Below are positions 12,199 through 21,184 of a stretch of DNA of 64,000 nt, one piece after another (position 1 is the first letter of the stretch; each line of letters opens with the position of its first letter). The notes beneath the pieces were generated by a model that made no database searches, was not told where the DNA came from, and saw only the letters and a list, made by a program, of their open reading frames with translations. Position numbers and translations under genes: made by a program. The stretch comes from Streptomyces albus subsp. albus (GTDB taxonomy: Bacteria > Actinomycetota > Actinomycetes > Streptomycetales > Streptomycetaceae): NCBI RefSeq assembly GCF_000725885.1, contig NZ_JODR01000012.1:129617-193616 (forward strand). Direction: 5' to 3'.

Positions 12199-12314
12199 CG
12201 GAGGTCTCTTCCACCCGTCGCGCCGCCCACAGCGCACCGGGCCGGTGCCCCGGGACCGTCCTCGGCCGGTCCGTACTGACGGGGTCACCGCGTGGCTGGG
12301 AATACTCCCCTCCG
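12199..12314 (-). promoter_or_regulatory. Candidate yybP-ykoY manganese riboswitch upstream of terC
   Basis: Read on the minus strand, the terC leader begins with GGAGGGGAGTATTCCC and ends with GGAAGAGACCTCCGG. GGAGG and CCTCC pair to close a P1 helix, and the GGGGAGUA...GAGACC elements are the conserved marks, from memory, of the yybP-ykoY aptamer. The interior contains a GC-rich arm (ACCGGCC...GGCCCGGTGC). The aptamer ends about 35 nt before the terC start, and GCCGGAGGA just downstream could be the sequestered ribosome site. This RNA class senses Mn2+ and typically controls alx/terC and mntP genes. Sequence-motif call only. Confidence 0.7.
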
Positions 12315-12381
12315 TGGCAATGAGAGTAAAGCAATCCCATGAAAAGGTAAAGGACTGGGCAAAGAAACGGTCATTCGCCGG

Positions 12382-14751
12382 TCAGCCGCCCGCCGCCCGG
12401 CGGGCCGCGGCCACCTCGCGCAGCACCCGCGCCACGGTCCCGCTGCCCGCGGGCGCCCGAGACGGGGTGAACGTCCAGGCGTGACCGACCCACGGGTCGG
12501 CGAGGTGATCGTCGGGGACGGGGCTCAGCCGCAGCAGCGCCCGCCACAGCGGATCGAGCACCGGGCCGTAGCCGCGCGCCTGCTCCCGGTCGGCGACCAT
12601 CATCAGACCGACGCCCACCGAGGGCCCCTCGTCGGCGAGGTAGCGCAACTGGTTGACGGCACGGTCGTCGAAGCCGTGCGGGAAGTCGTGGACGACCAGC
12701 AGCTGGTCCGCCAGGTCGAGATCCGGCGGCAGCGCGTCGGCGGCCCCGCTGCGGACGGCCATCTGGACGAGGTCCACCCGGCGCGTCAGCCGCTCCAGGG
12801 TGCGCGCCACCCCGGAGGCGCCCGCGGCGGGCGGGCCGCCCAGCACGCCCGCTTCGACCAACGGCAGCAGCGCGGTGGCCGCCTCGCCCGCCGGGTCGAT
12901 GACGTGCACCGTCAGCTCTCCGGCGGGATGAACGGCGAGGAGACGGGCCGCCAGGTCCGTGGCGGTCAGCGCGGCCAGCCGCCGCATCTCGTCCGCGTCC
13001 GCCGGCGGCGACACACTGCCGGTCAGGTGTCCGCTGTCGATCCACAGCCCCCGCTCCAGCGGCAGCCGCACCAGCATCGGGATGCGCAGCCCCACCCGTT
13101 CGGGCAGGCTCAACTCCCCCACGCGCAGCGACATCGGGCGCTCGGCGGGCGGCTCGTACGTACGCCAGACGGGGCTGTCCCAGCCGGCCAGCGCGGGCGG
13201 CAGCGCCGGCTCGACCACCGCCGCCTCCGCCTCCAGCTGGGCCAGGTCCCGCTCCAGCGCCGCCTCGGCCTGACCTACCAGCGCGTCATGCTTGGCCCGC
13301 GCCGCGGCACGCGCCGCGTCGGCGGCCGGCCCGATGCGGGTACGCGGGTCGGCGAGCACCCCGTCCAGTTCGCGCTCCTGCCGCGCGTCGGCGAAGTCCA
13401 CCGCCGACCGGTACGCCGCCACGGTGCGGGCCAGATCCTCGAACATGCCCCACACCTGGTTGTGGAGCCGCTCCTCCATGGACCACCCAGGGGCGTCCCC
13501 CGCCACCGGCTGCGGGGCGCGGCCGGGCACGTCCTGCGGGGCGCCGCCGCCCCGGGACGGGCCGGGGGCGGACGCCGGGGTGGACGGCCCATGCGCGGGT
13601 GCAGGGGCGGCCGACGCCTGGTCCGGGGCGGACTCCCGATCCGGGGCGGACGCCTGGTCCGGGGCAGTGCGGGGCGGGGTGGCCGGGCGCCGCCGGGGGT
13701 GGCGGTAGTCGATCCGGCCACCGCCGGTGCCGGGGCCCGCCGCCCGGGGCGACGACGGCGTGGCGGGGCGCGCGCCGTCCGATGCCGCGCCGACGGCGGC
13801 TCCAGCGGCACCCGGTCCGCCGTGGCCCTGACCCGTGCCGGTGGTACGCGCATCCCCGGTGGCAGCCGCCGCGCCGTCACCGTCCCCCGGTACGGGTGCG
13901 CCTCCTGGTACGGGTGCGCCTCCCGGCACGGAGGTGTCTCGTGGTGCGGGGCTCTCCCCCGGTACGGAGGTGTCTCCTGGTGCGGGGCTCTCTCCCGGTA
14001 CGGAGGTGTCCCCCGGTACGGAGGTGTCCCCCCGCGCGGAGGTCTGGGCTCCGCCGGTGCCGGACGGTGTGGTGCCCGCGCCCGCTGTCGTGGCGCTGCC
14101 CGTGGTGGTGGCGGCAGGTGCGGCCCCGGTGTCCGCCGGGGGCGCGATGGTGGCGGGGCAGCGGGTGGGCGCGTGCGGTGGGGGCGACACCGCGCGGGCC
14201 CGGCCGGCGGCGACGGCTTCCTCGACGGTGGCGGCCAGGGCGGCGGCCTCGGTCAGACCCTGGTCGGCGAACAGGGCGGCGAGCCCCTGGGCGTAGCCCT
14301 GGCCGACCGCCCGCACCTTCCAGACCCCCTGGCGCAGATACAGCTCCAGGGCGACCACGGCGGACTCCGCGTCCAGTCCGGTCACCGTGTAGTCGGCGAG
14401 GGTGTCGCCGTCCGGTCCGGTGACGGCGACGAACGGGGCGGGCAGCCCCGCGAAGCTCACCGGGCCGTCCGCACCGGCGGGGAGGGCGAGCAGGACGTTG
14501 ACCCGGTGCACATCCGGTGGCAGTGCCGCCGGATCGACCGCCAGGCGGTGCACGGCGGCAGCCTGGCGGGACACCTCGACTCCCGGGAGGCGGGGTGCGG
14601 CCGGGTGGGCGACCCGTCCGGCGTCCCGCAGCCGTCCCCGCGCATCACCCAGGGTCACTCCGGCGATGACGGGGCTGCCCGCCGAGACGCGTATCTCCAC
14701 TCGTGTGCCGGGCAGCGGATGGTTCTGTCCCCGCACCAGCTCGGCCGTCAT
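12382..14751 (-). CDS. TerD-domain protein with long repeat linker and FtsK-like C-terminal domain lacking a P-loop
   Basis: A 789-residue protein in three parts. Residues 1-185 are a TerD-type beta-sandwich (TAELVRGQNHPLPGTRVEIRV, then YTVTGLDAESAVVALELYLR and WKVRAVGQGYAQGLAALF). Residues about 190-400 are a Pro/Gly/Thr/Ala-rich linker with tandem PGDTSVPGESPA repeats. Residues about 400-789 carry a coiled-coil-like Ala/Glu/Arg stretch and a domain with LVRLPLERGLWIDSGH, LTVHVIDPAGE and LLVVHDFPHGFDDRAVNQLRYL. The last segment resembles the Walker B/sensor part of FtsK-HerA ATPases, but no GxxGxGKS P-loop is present. ATG chosen over the adjacent GTG for ribosome-site spacing (GGAGAGG). Likely part of a Ter-type stress-response complex with the neighbouring TerD and TerC; the role is inference. 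Confidence 0.8.
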   Translation of the reverse strand: MTAELVRGQNHPLPGTRVEIRVSAGSPVIAGVTLGDARGRLRDAGRVAHPAAPRLPGVEVSRQAAAVHRLAVDPAALPPDVHRVNVLLALPAGADGPVSFAGLPAPFVAVTGPDGDTLADYTVTGLDAESAVVALELYLRQGVWKVRAVGQGYAQGLAALFADQGLTEAAALAATVEEAVAAGRARAVSPPPHAPTRCPATIAPPADTGAAPAATTTGSATTAGAGTTPSGTGGAQTSARGDTSVPGDTSVPGESPAPGDTSVPGESPAPRDTSVPGGAPVPGGAPVPGDGDGAAAATGDARTTGTGQGHGGPGAAGAAVGAASDGARPATPSSPRAAGPGTGGGRIDYRHPRRRPATPPRTAPDQASAPDRESAPDQASAAPAPAHGPSTPASAPGPSRGGGAPQDVPGRAPQPVAGDAPGWSMEERLHNQVWGMFEDLARTVAAYRSAVDFADARQERELDGVLADPRTRIGPAADAARAAARAKHDALVGQAEAALERDLAQLEAEAAVVEPALPPALAGWDSPVWRTYEPPAERPMSLRVGELSLPERVGLRIPMLVRLPLERGLWIDSGHLTGSVSPPADADEMRRLAALTATDLAARLLAVHPAGELTVHVIDPAGEAATALLPLVEAGVLGGPPAAGASGVARTLERLTRRVDLVQMAVRSGAADALPPDLDLADQLLVVHDFPHGFDDRAVNQLRYLADEGPSVGVGLMMVADREQARGYGPVLDPLWRALLRLSPVPDDHLADPWVGHAWTFTPSRAPAGSGTVARVLREVAAARRAAGG
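13885..14045 (-). repeat. In-frame tandem repeats inside the TerD fusion gene
   Basis: On the plus strand CCCGGTACGGAGGTGTC and TGGTGCGGGGCTCTC alternate in 18-nt sub-units (36-nt pairs), ending in two consecutive CCCGGTACGGAGGTGTC copies. On the coding strand this gives GDTSVPGESPAP-type peptide repeats followed by GGAPVP repeats. The array keeps the frame (multiples of 18 nt), unlike the intergenic arrays of this window. Confidence 0.85.
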
Positions 14752-14782
14752 CACGTGCCTCTCCCCCGTGGGCCCGTCGTCC

Positions 14783-14815
14783 GGCCGGCCCGTCGTCCGA
14801 GCGGACGGGCCGGCC
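14783..14815. terminator. Terminator after terD
   Basis: Perfect 12-bp stem GGCCGGCCCGTC / GACGGGCCGGCC with a 9-nt loop, starting 5 nt beyond the terD stop. It would separate terD from the TerD-fusion gene, although both run in the same direction. Confidence 0.65.
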
Positions 14816-14820
14816 TCTGG

Positions 14821-15399
14821 TCACAGCTTCGGCAGGATCGCCGGCATCAGGTCCTGGAAGGTGCGGCCGTTGGTCGGTTCGCCGATGGCGGTCATCTGCC
14901 AGCCGCTGCCGTGGCGGTGCACCTTGGCCATGATCTGCGCGGTGTACTGGCCGCCGCCGGTGAGGGTGTAGCGGGCCATCTCCTCGCCGGTGCTCTCGTC
15001 GACGATCCGGCAGAAGGCGTTCTCCACCTCGGCGAAGGTCTGGCCGGTGAACGAGTTGACGGTGAAGACGATCTGGTCGATGTGGACGGGCACGCGCTGG
15101 AGGTCCACCATGATGGCCTCGTCGTCGCCGCCCTGCCCGGCACCGCCCACCAGGTTGTCGCCGGTGTGCTTGACGGAGCCGTCGTCACTGACCAGATGCC
15201 GGAAGAAGACCACGTCGACGGGCTGCTTGTCGGCGAAGAGGACCGCGGAGGCGTCCAGGTCGATCTCCTTGGTGCGCTTGCCGAAGAAACCACGGCGCTG
15301 CGCGGCCTTCCAGCCCAGCCCCATGCGCACGGCCGTGAGCGTGCCCCCGTCGCTCTTCTCCAGGCTGATGGCCTGTCCCTTGGACAAGTTGACCGACAC
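14821..15399 (-). CDS. terD: TerD family protein
   Basis: A single-domain 192-residue TerD/TerZ-type protein. It begins VSVNLSKGQAISLEKSDGG and contains the paired acidic segments of the family, FFGKRTKEIDLDASAVLF and DDEAIMVDLQRVP, plus HTGDNLVGGAGQGGDDE, which bind Ca2+ in characterised members. MARYTLTGGGQYTAQIMAKVHRHGS near the end is also typical. GTG start with AGAGAGGGG about 6 nt upstream. Tellurium-resistance-like TerD proteins in Streptomyces affect stress response and differentiation. It lies upstream of the long TerD fusion on the same strand, separated by a hairpin. Confidence 0.95.
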   Translation of the reverse strand: MSVNLSKGQAISLEKSDGGTLTAVRMGLGWKAAQRRGFFGKRTKEIDLDASAVLFADKQPVDVVFFRHLVSDDGSVKHTGDNLVGGAGQGGDDEAIMVDLQRVPVHIDQIVFTVNSFTGQTFAEVENAFCRIVDESTGEEMARYTLTGGGQYTAQIMAKVHRHGSGWQMTAIGEPTNGRTFQDLMPAILPKL

Positions 15400-15540
15400 G
15401 TGCGTCCCCTCTCTGCCCTACTGTGATCAGGGGCCGCCCGCCCGAACCGGCGGCGGCCACCCGGCACAGAACCCTACGCAAGGTCACTGACAGGCGGAGA
15501 GGCCGCCCGTGACTTGTGGCGTTCTTGCAACACTCCGGCG

Positions 15541-15565
15541 GGGCCGGCCCGCGCGGGGCCGGCCC
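15541..15565. terminator. Terminator after uvrB
   Basis: Two copies of the self-complementary GGGCCGGCCC separated by GCGCG, giving a 10-bp stem and 5-nt loop 5 nt after the uvrB stop. Because each arm is itself a palindrome, the site is also a direct repeat. Confidence 0.65.
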
Positions 15566-15570
15566 AGGGG

Positions 15571-17694
15571 TTACTTGAGCCCCACTTCCTTCATCTGGCG
15601 CAGCTCCTTCTTGAGCTCGCTCACCTCGTCCCGCAGCCGCGCGGCCACCTCGAACTGGAGCTCGGCCGCGGCGGCCCGCATCCGTTCGGTCAGCTCCTCG
15701 ATGGTCTCGGCGAGCTCCGCGGCCGGACGGTCGGTCAGCTCGGCCTCCTTGGCGCGCTTGCTCTTGGCCGGCTTGGGCGCCTTGCCCTTGGCGGCCTTGC
15801 CGCCCTTGCCCGTCTCGTCCCGCTTGCGGTAGCCGGTCTCCAGCAGGGCCTCGGTGTCGATCTCCTCGCGGGCGATGTCCGCGACGATGTCGCCGATCTT
15901 CTTGCGGAGCGGCTCGGGGTCGATGCCGTGCTCCTCGTTGTAGGCGATCTGCTTCTCGCGGCGCCGGTTGGTCTCGTCGATGGCCCGCTGCATGCCCGGG
16001 GTGATCTTGTCGGCGTACATGTGCACCTCGCCCGAGACGTTGCGGGCGGCGCGGCCGATCGTCTGGATGAGCGAGGTGCCGGAGCGCAGGAAGCCCTCCT
16101 TGTCGGCGTCGAGGATGGCCACCAGGGAGACCTCGGGGAGGTCGAGCCCCTCACGCAGCAGGTTGATGCCGACCAGGACGTCGAACTCACCGGACCGCAA
16201 CTCGCGCAGCAGTTCGATGCGGCGCAGGGTGTCCACGTCGCTGTGCAGATAGCGGACCTGGATGCCCAGCTCCACGAAGTAGTCCGTCAGGTCCTCGGCC
16301 ATCTTCTTGGTGAGCGTGGTGACGAGCACCCGCTCGTCCCGCTCCTCGCGCAGCCGGATCTCGTGCACGAGGTCGTCGATCTGGCCCTCGGTCGGCTTGA
16401 CGATGACCTGCGGGTCCACCAGGCCGGTGGGGCGGATGACCTGCTCGACGTAGCCGTCGGCACGGGCCAGCTCGTAGGGACCCGGGGTGGCGGACAGATA
16501 CACCGTCTGGCCGATGCGCTCCAGGAACTCCTCCCACTTGAGCGGGCGGTTGTCCAGCGCGGAGGGCAGCCGGAAGCCGTGGTCGATCAGCGTGCGCTTA
16601 CGGGCGGCGTCGCCCTCGTACATGGCGCCGATCTGCGGGACCGTCTGGTGCGACTCATCGATGACCAGCAGGAAGTCGTCGGGGAAGTAGTCCAGCAGGG
16701 TGTGCGGCGCCGTGCCGGGGTCACGGCCGTCGATGTGCCGCGAGTAGTTCTCGATGCCGGAGCAGGTGCCGATCTGGCGCATCATCTCGATGTCGTACGT
16801 GGTGCGCATCCGCAGCCGCTGGGCCTCCAGCAGCTTGCCCTGCTTCTCCAGCGACTCCAGCGTCTCGGCCAGCTCCGCCTCGATGGCCGAGATGGCGCGC
16901 TCCATGCGCTCGGGACCGGCCACGTAGTGCGAGGCCGGGAAGACGTACAGCTCCTGGTCGTCCGAGATCACCTCGCCGGTGATCGGGTGGAGCGTGGAGA
17001 GGGCCTCGATCTCGTCACCGAACATCTCGATGCGGACGGCCAGCTCCTCGTAGACCGGGAAGATCTCGATGGTGTCGCCGCGCACCCGGAAGGTGCCCCG
17101 GGTGAACGCCATGTCGTTGCGCGTGTACTGCACGTCCACGAAGCGGCGCAGCAGCTCGTCCCGGTCGATCTCCTCGCCGACCTTGAGCGGCACCATGCGG
17201 TCCACGTACTCCTGCGGGGTGCCCAGACCGTAGATGCAGGAGACGGAGGCGACGACGACCACGTCACGGCGGGTGAGCAGTGAGTTCGTCGCGCTGTGCC
17301 GGAGCCGTTCGACCTCCTCGTTGATCGAGGAGTCCTTCTCGATGTAGGTGTCCGTCTGCGGGACGTACGCCTCCGGCTGGTAGTAGTCGTAGTACGAGAC
17401 GAAGTACTCGACCGCGTTGTTCGGCAGCAGCTCGCGGAACTCGTTGGCGAGCTGTGCGGCCAGCGTCTTGTTCGGCGCCATCACCAGCGTCGGCCGCTGG
17501 AGCTTCTCGATCATCCACGCGGTGGTGGCCGACTTGCCGGTACCCGTCGCACCCAGCAGCACGACGTCCTTCTCACCCGCGGTCACCCGCTGTGCGAGCT
17601 CCGCGATGGCGGTCGGCTGGTCGCCGCTGGGCTGATAGGGACTGACGACCTCGAAGGGCGCCACCTTGCGTTCGATCTGGGTGTTGGGCCGCAT
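15571..17694 (-). CDS. uvrB: Excinuclease ABC subunit B
   Basis: Helicase-like damage-verification subunit of nucleotide excision repair; receives DNA from UvrA and recruits UvrC. The 707-residue protein has the Walker [14 protein letters not shown] near residue 48, [21 protein letters not shown] around the beta-hairpin that clamps DNA, the DE-box helicase motif VIDESH, motif [11 protein letters not shown], and a C-terminal UVR domain ([18 protein letters not shown]) that binds UvrC. ATG chosen to match the usual N-terminus ([27 protein letters not shown]); upstream in-frame GTG/TTG codons are possible and the ribosome site is weak. A Lys/Ala-rich insert precedes the UVR domain. Single-gene unit followed by a hairpin. 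Confidence 0.97.
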   Translation of the reverse strand: MRPNTQIERKVAPFEVVSPYQPSGDQPTAIAELAQRVTAGEKDVVLLGATGTGKSATTAWMIEKLQRPTLVMAPNKTLAAQLANEFRELLPNNAVEYFVSYYDYYQPEAYVPQTDTYIEKDSSINEEVERLRHSATNSLLTRRDVVVVASVSCIYGLGTPQEYVDRMVPLKVGEEIDRDELLRRFVDVQYTRNDMAFTRGTFRVRGDTIEIFPVYEELAVRIEMFGDEIEALSTLHPITGEVISDDQELYVFPASHYVAGPERMERAISAIEAELAETLESLEKQGKLLEAQRLRMRTTYDIEMMRQIGTCSGIENYSRHIDGRDPGTAPHTLLDYFPDDFLLVIDESHQTVPQIGAMYEGDAARKRTLIDHGFRLPSALDNRPLKWEEFLERIGQTVYLSATPGPYELARADGYVEQVIRPTGLVDPQVIVKPTEGQIDDLVHEIRLREERDERVLVTTLTKKMAEDLTDYFVELGIQVRYLHSDVDTLRRIELLRELRSGEFDVLVGINLLREGLDLPEVSLVAILDADKEGFLRSGTSLIQTIGRAARNVSGEVHMYADKITPGMQRAIDETNRRREKQIAYNEEHGIDPEPLRKKIGDIVADIAREEIDTEALLETGYRKRDETGKGGKAAKGKAPKPAKSKRAKEAELTDRPAAELAETIEELTERMRAAAAELQFEVAARLRDEVSELKKELRQMKEVGLK

Positions 17695-17753
17695 GCTCAC
17701 AACCGTACGACTCGGCACTGACAACCGGACCGGGCGCGCAAACTACCCCCCAC

Positions 17754-17769
17754 TGGCAGATAGCTGCCA
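17754..17769. promoter_or_regulatory. Inverted repeat in the uvrB/glpQ divergent region
   Basis: TGGCAG-ATAG-CTGCCA lies 60 bp before the uvrB start and 130 bp before the glpQ start. It is a plausible operator for either gene, but matches no regulator consensus I know with confidence. Confidence 0.35.
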
Positions 17770-17899
17770 ATTTGTTCCGTCGCAGGTCACAGGCTTGGAT
17801 ACCGCCCGTTCAGCTCTCCGCCACTTTGTCCCCGCTTGTTTGTATTGCGCATCGGGAACTGTCTTCGCAGTCCGTGCAGGCACAAGCGAGGAGTCCCGC

Positions 17900-18868
17900 A
17901 TGTCTATACGCCCGCTGACCGCTGCCACCGCAGGCGCGCTGCTGGGTATGAGCGCGCTCTTCCTCACCGCCGCTCCGCCCGCGACGGCCACGGAGCGGCC
18001 GGCGAGACAGACGCCGGAGCCTGTCGTAGACTCCGCCGCTCCCTCGTCGCAGTCGCAGGCCAGAAAACCCCACCGTCCGCCGCTGACGGTGGCGCACAGG
18101 GGTGCGTCCGGTTACGCGCCGGAGAACACTCTCGCCGCCGTCGACAAGGCGCACGAGCTCGGCATCGACTGGGTCGAGAACGACGTGCAGCGCACGAAGG
18201 ACGGGGAGCTGATCGTCATCCACGACACGACGCTCTCCCGCACGACGGACGTGGAGGAACGCTTCCCCGACCGCAGTCCCTGGAAGGTCTCCGACTTCAC
18301 TCTGGACGAGATCAAGTCACTCGACGCCGGAAGCTGGTTCGGCAAGGAGTTCGCGGATGAGCGGATTCCGACCCTGGGCGAGTACCTGGACCGCATCACG
18401 CGCAACGGCCAGGACCTGCTGCTGGAGCTCAAGTCCCCCGAGCTCTACCCGGGCATCGAGGGCGAGACCCTCGGCGAACTGCGGCACAAGGGGTGGCTGG
18501 ACCGCCGCCACCTGAAGAGCAGGCTGATCATCCAGAGCTTCAACAAGAACGCGGTCGCCGAGGTGCACCGGCGCAAGCCCGGCGTCAAGACCGGCTTCCT
18601 GGGCACGCCCAAGATCGGCGACCTGCAGGAGTACGCCCGCTTCACCGACCAGATCAACCCCACCCACACCGACGCCACCAAGGAGTACGTGGACGCCGTC
18701 CACGCCCTCAAGGGCCCCCACCACAAGCGTCTGGAGGTCTTCACCTGGACCGTGAACGACGCGGCGAACGCCCGTAAGGTCGCCGACGCCGGGGTGGACG
18801 GCATCATCTCCAACAAGCCCGACATCGTCAGCGACGCCGTCAGCAAGTCCTCGCCCACCACCAACTGA
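17900..18868 (+). CDS. glpQ: Secreted glycerophosphodiester phosphodiesterase
   Basis: A 322-residue extracellular GDPD-family enzyme that hydrolyses glycerophosphodiesters (deacylated phospholipids, teichoic acid fragments) to glycerol-3-phosphate and an alcohol. ATG with GCGAGGAG 6 nt upstream. An N-terminal signal peptide (SIRPLTAATAGALLGMSALFLTAAPPATA) is followed by a Pro/Ser/Gln-rich linker. Catalytic and metal residues are visible in VAHRGASGYAPENTL (HRG, E), WVENDVQRTKDG (E-x-D), VIHDTTLSRTTD (HD) and LLLELKSPE; GVDGIISNKPD closes the barrel. The order next to uvrB matches glpQ1 of S. coelicolor (from memory), which is phosphate-regulated there. A clear PHO box was not found here. Confidence 0.93.
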   Translation: MSIRPLTAATAGALLGMSALFLTAAPPATATERPARQTPEPVVDSAAPSSQSQARKPHRPPLTVAHRGASGYAPENTLAAVDKAHELGIDWVENDVQRTKDGELIVIHDTTLSRTTDVEERFPDRSPWKVSDFTLDEIKSLDAGSWFGKEFADERIPTLGEYLDRITRNGQDLLLELKSPELYPGIEGETLGELRHKGWLDRRHLKSRLIIQSFNKNAVAEVHRRKPGVKTGFLGTPKIGDLQEYARFTDQINPTHTDATKEYVDAVHALKGPHHKRLEVFTWTVNDAANARKVADAGVDGIISNKPDIVSDAVSKSSPTTN

Positions 18869-18972
18869 GCCGGGCCGGCCCCACGGTGCCGGCAGTGCCG
18901 CGTACCCGTCGTCGGCCGCGCCGCATACCGGTTGCGGAGCAGCGGCGTACCGGCGCAGGACGTACCGGCCTG

Positions 18973-18992
18973 CCGGCCCCACGTGGGGCCGG
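18973..18992. terminator. Perfect 20-bp GC palindrome after glpQ
   Basis: CCGGCCCCAC followed by its exact reverse complement, centred on CACGTG, 105 nt beyond the glpQ stop in a GC repeat-rich 276-bp gap. Likely the glpQ transcript end. It shares its centre and loopless form with the uvrA palindrome. Confidence 0.5.
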
Positions 18993-19144
18993 GTCCGCGT
19001 CCCCGCCCCCGGGCCCGCCTCGGGCCCCGGGGTCTCTCTCACCGGCCCGGGCCCCGGCCCGGGCCTCCGTCGTGCCGGGCCCCGTCGTACCGGGCCTCCG
19101 GTGCGGGACCTCGCGATGTCGGTGCCGGACCTTAGAGTGCCGCC

Positions 19145-19735
19145 ATGACCGACACACAGGGGGAGCCCGGAGCGCGGGCCGCCGCCGCACCCCGCACCTG
19201 GAAGTGGACCGTACGGGACACGCCCGTGGGGCCGCTGCTGCTGGCGGCCACCGACGCCGGGCTGGTCACCGTCGCCTTCCACGCCCGGGGCCGCACGGCG
19301 GACCGCGCGCTGGCCCGGGTCGCGGAACGGCTCGGCGGCGGGCCGGCCCCGGACGGACGGGCAGCCGCGGCCGACGGCCACCTCGCCCGGGCCGCCGACG
19401 AGCTGGACCGCTACTTCGCGGGGGTCCGCTCGCCCTTCACCGTCGCGCTGGACTGGTCGCTGACCGGCGGCTTCGCCGAACGGGTCCTGCGCGAGCTGGC
19501 CCGCCACGTGCCGTACGGAACGACCGTCGGCTACCAGGACCTGGCCGTCCGGGCCGGCGATCCGGGCGCCGCCCGCGCGGTCGGGGCCGCCATGGGGGCC
19601 AACCCGCTCCCCGTCGTGGTGCCCTGCCACCGGGTGCTGGAGAGCTCCGGGGCGATCGGCGGCTTCAGCGGCGGCCTGGAGACCAAACGCGCCCTGCTCG
19701 CCATGGAGGGCGTACTCCCCCAGCCGCTGTTCTGA
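19145..19735 (+). CDS. ogt: Methylated-DNA--protein-cysteine methyltransferase
   Basis: Direct-reversal repair protein that transfers O6-alkyl groups from guanine to its own cysteine. The 196-residue protein has the active-site motif PVVVPCHRVLESSGAIGGFSGG near residues 157-178 (acceptor Cys in PCHRV). Upstream lie the DNA-binding helix-turn-helix (FAERVLRELARHVPYGTTVGYQDLA) and the Arg-finger region (AARAVGAAMGANPLP). The N-terminal ribonuclease-H-like domain begins near residue 20 (WTVRDTPVGPLLLAATDAGL). No Ada-type metal-binding N-domain is present. A single gene between glpQ and an MFS transporter. Confidence 0.95.
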   Translation: MTDTQGEPGARAAAAPRTWKWTVRDTPVGPLLLAATDAGLVTVAFHARGRTADRALARVAERLGGGPAPDGRAAAADGHLARAADELDRYFAGVRSPFTVALDWSLTGGFAERVLRELARHVPYGTTVGYQDLAVRAGDPGAARAVGAAMGANPLPVVVPCHRVLESSGAIGGFSGGLETKRALLAMEGVLPQPLF

Positions 19736-19813
19736 GCGCCGCACCGGCCGGCGGGCGGAACGGGCCGGTAACTCCATGGTGAGGGGTGTCATGGTGCTGT
19801 CAGACTGCGCGGC

Positions 19814-21163
19814 GTGACTGACATTCGTGACACGGCGAACGGTGATGACACGGCGGGTGACATAGCGGCGGTCCCCGCGCCGGGGACGGACGTGCTCGGC
19901 GGGGCCTCGTTGCCGGCCGTCCGGCGGCGGGTGCAGTGGGCTCTGGTCGTCAGCCAGATCCTCGGCGGGCTGGGGGTCTCCACGGCCGTGGCGCTGGCCG
20001 CCGTGCTGGCGCAGGACATCGGGGGCTCGGAGGCCGTGGCGGGCCTGGCCTCCACGTCCTCGGTGATCGGGACGGCGCTTCTGTCGCTGCCGTTCGCCGC
20101 GCTGATGGCCAGGCGCGGCCGGCGGGTCGGGCTGACCTCGGCGTACGCGGTGGCCGCCGTGGGCGGGCTCGTCGTGGTGGTGGCCGCGACCGTACGGAAC
20201 TTCCCGCTGCTGCTGGTGGGCATGGCCGCCTTCGGCGCCGGGAACGTGGCCGGTCTCCAGGCGCGGTTCGCGGCGGCCGATCTGGCCGAGCCGCTGAAGC
20301 GGGCCCGGGCGATCTCGGTCGTGGTGTGGGCGACGACGATCGGCGCCGTACTGGGCCCGAACATCGCCGCGCCGGCCGGGAGCAGCGTCGCCCCGCTCGG
20401 CGTCCCCCGGACGGCGGGGCCCTTCTTGTGGGGCACGGCCGTCTTCGTGGTGGCCGGGCTGCTGCTGCAGCTGCTGCTGCGGCCGGACCCGCTGCTGACG
20501 GCCCGCGCGCTGTCCCGCGCCGAGCGGGCCGGGACCGGCGGGGGCGGGGCCGACGTGGACAGGGCCGACGGGGCCGACGAGCGGTCGCTGCGGGCCGGGC
20601 TGTCCGCCGTGGCCGCCTCGCCCCGGGCGCGGGCCGCACTCGCGGCCGTCGCCGGCTCCCACACCGTCATGGTCTCGGTGATGGTGATGACCCCGGTCGA
20701 CCTGGGCAGTCACGGGGCGGGGGTGGAACTGATCGGGCTGGTGATCAGCGGTCACATCACCGGCATGTACGCGTTTTCCCCGGTGATGGGGTGGCTGGCG
20801 GACCGGATCGGCCGGGTCAGCGTCATCCTGGTCGGGGTCGCCCTGCTGGCGTGCGCCACGGCACTGGCCGGAACGGCGAACGGTCACCACGCGCAGTCCG
20901 CCGCCGGTCTGTTCGTTCTCGGCCTGGGCTGGTCGGCGGGGCTGGTGGCCGGCTCCGCGCTGCTGACCGACGCCGTTCCGCAGCAGTCCCGCGCCGCCGT
21001 CCAGGGCCTCTCCGACATGAACGCTGCCGCGGGCGTGGGCGGTGCGCTCTCCGGCCTGGTCGTGGCCCAGGCCGGGTACGGCTGGCTCAATCTGCTCGCC
21101 GCGGCACTGCTCGTCCCCCCCGCCGCGCTGGCGCTGCCGGTCGTCACCCGGCGACGGACCTGA
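19814..21163 (+). CDS. MFS transporter (probable drug/metabolite exporter)
   Basis: A 449-residue major facilitator with about 12 hydrophobic segments. GTG start, no obvious ribosome site, so it may be translated from a leaderless or very short leader. Marks are LMARRGRRVGLTSAYAVAAVGG (loop 2-3 basic motif), GAGNVAGLQARFAAADL in helix 4-5 and WLADRIGRVSVILVG in the second half. The N-terminal 35 residues are acidic and hydrophilic; a charged Gly/Asp loop separates the two halves. It converges with the PIG-L gene, leaving only 21 bp. Substrate unknown; the pattern fits an exporter of the Streptomyces MFS type. Confidence 0.85.
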   Translation: MTDIRDTANGDDTAGDIAAVPAPGTDVLGGASLPAVRRRVQWALVVSQILGGLGVSTAVALAAVLAQDIGGSEAVAGLASTSSVIGTALLSLPFAALMARRGRRVGLTSAYAVAAVGGLVVVVAATVRNFPLLLVGMAAFGAGNVAGLQARFAAADLAEPLKRARAISVVVWATTIGAVLGPNIAAPAGSSVAPLGVPRTAGPFLWGTAVFVVAGLLLQLLLRPDPLLTARALSRAERAGTGGGGADVDRADGADERSLRAGLSAVAASPRARAALAAVAGSHTVMVSVMVMTPVDLGSHGAGVELIGLVISGHITGMYAFSPVMGWLADRIGRVSVILVGVALLACATALAGTANGHHAQSAAGLFVLGLGWSAGLVAGSALLTDAVPQQSRAAVQGLSDMNAAAGVGGALSGLVVAQAGYGWLNLLAAALLVPPAALALPVVTRRRT

Positions 21164-21184
21164 ACACCGCGGGGGAACGGGCGG

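Noticed and set aside
17745..17899. PHO box controlling glpQ
   Set aside because: A GTTCA element is present near 17811, but the neighbouring 11-bp unit does not match, so no convincing PhoP site can be claimed.
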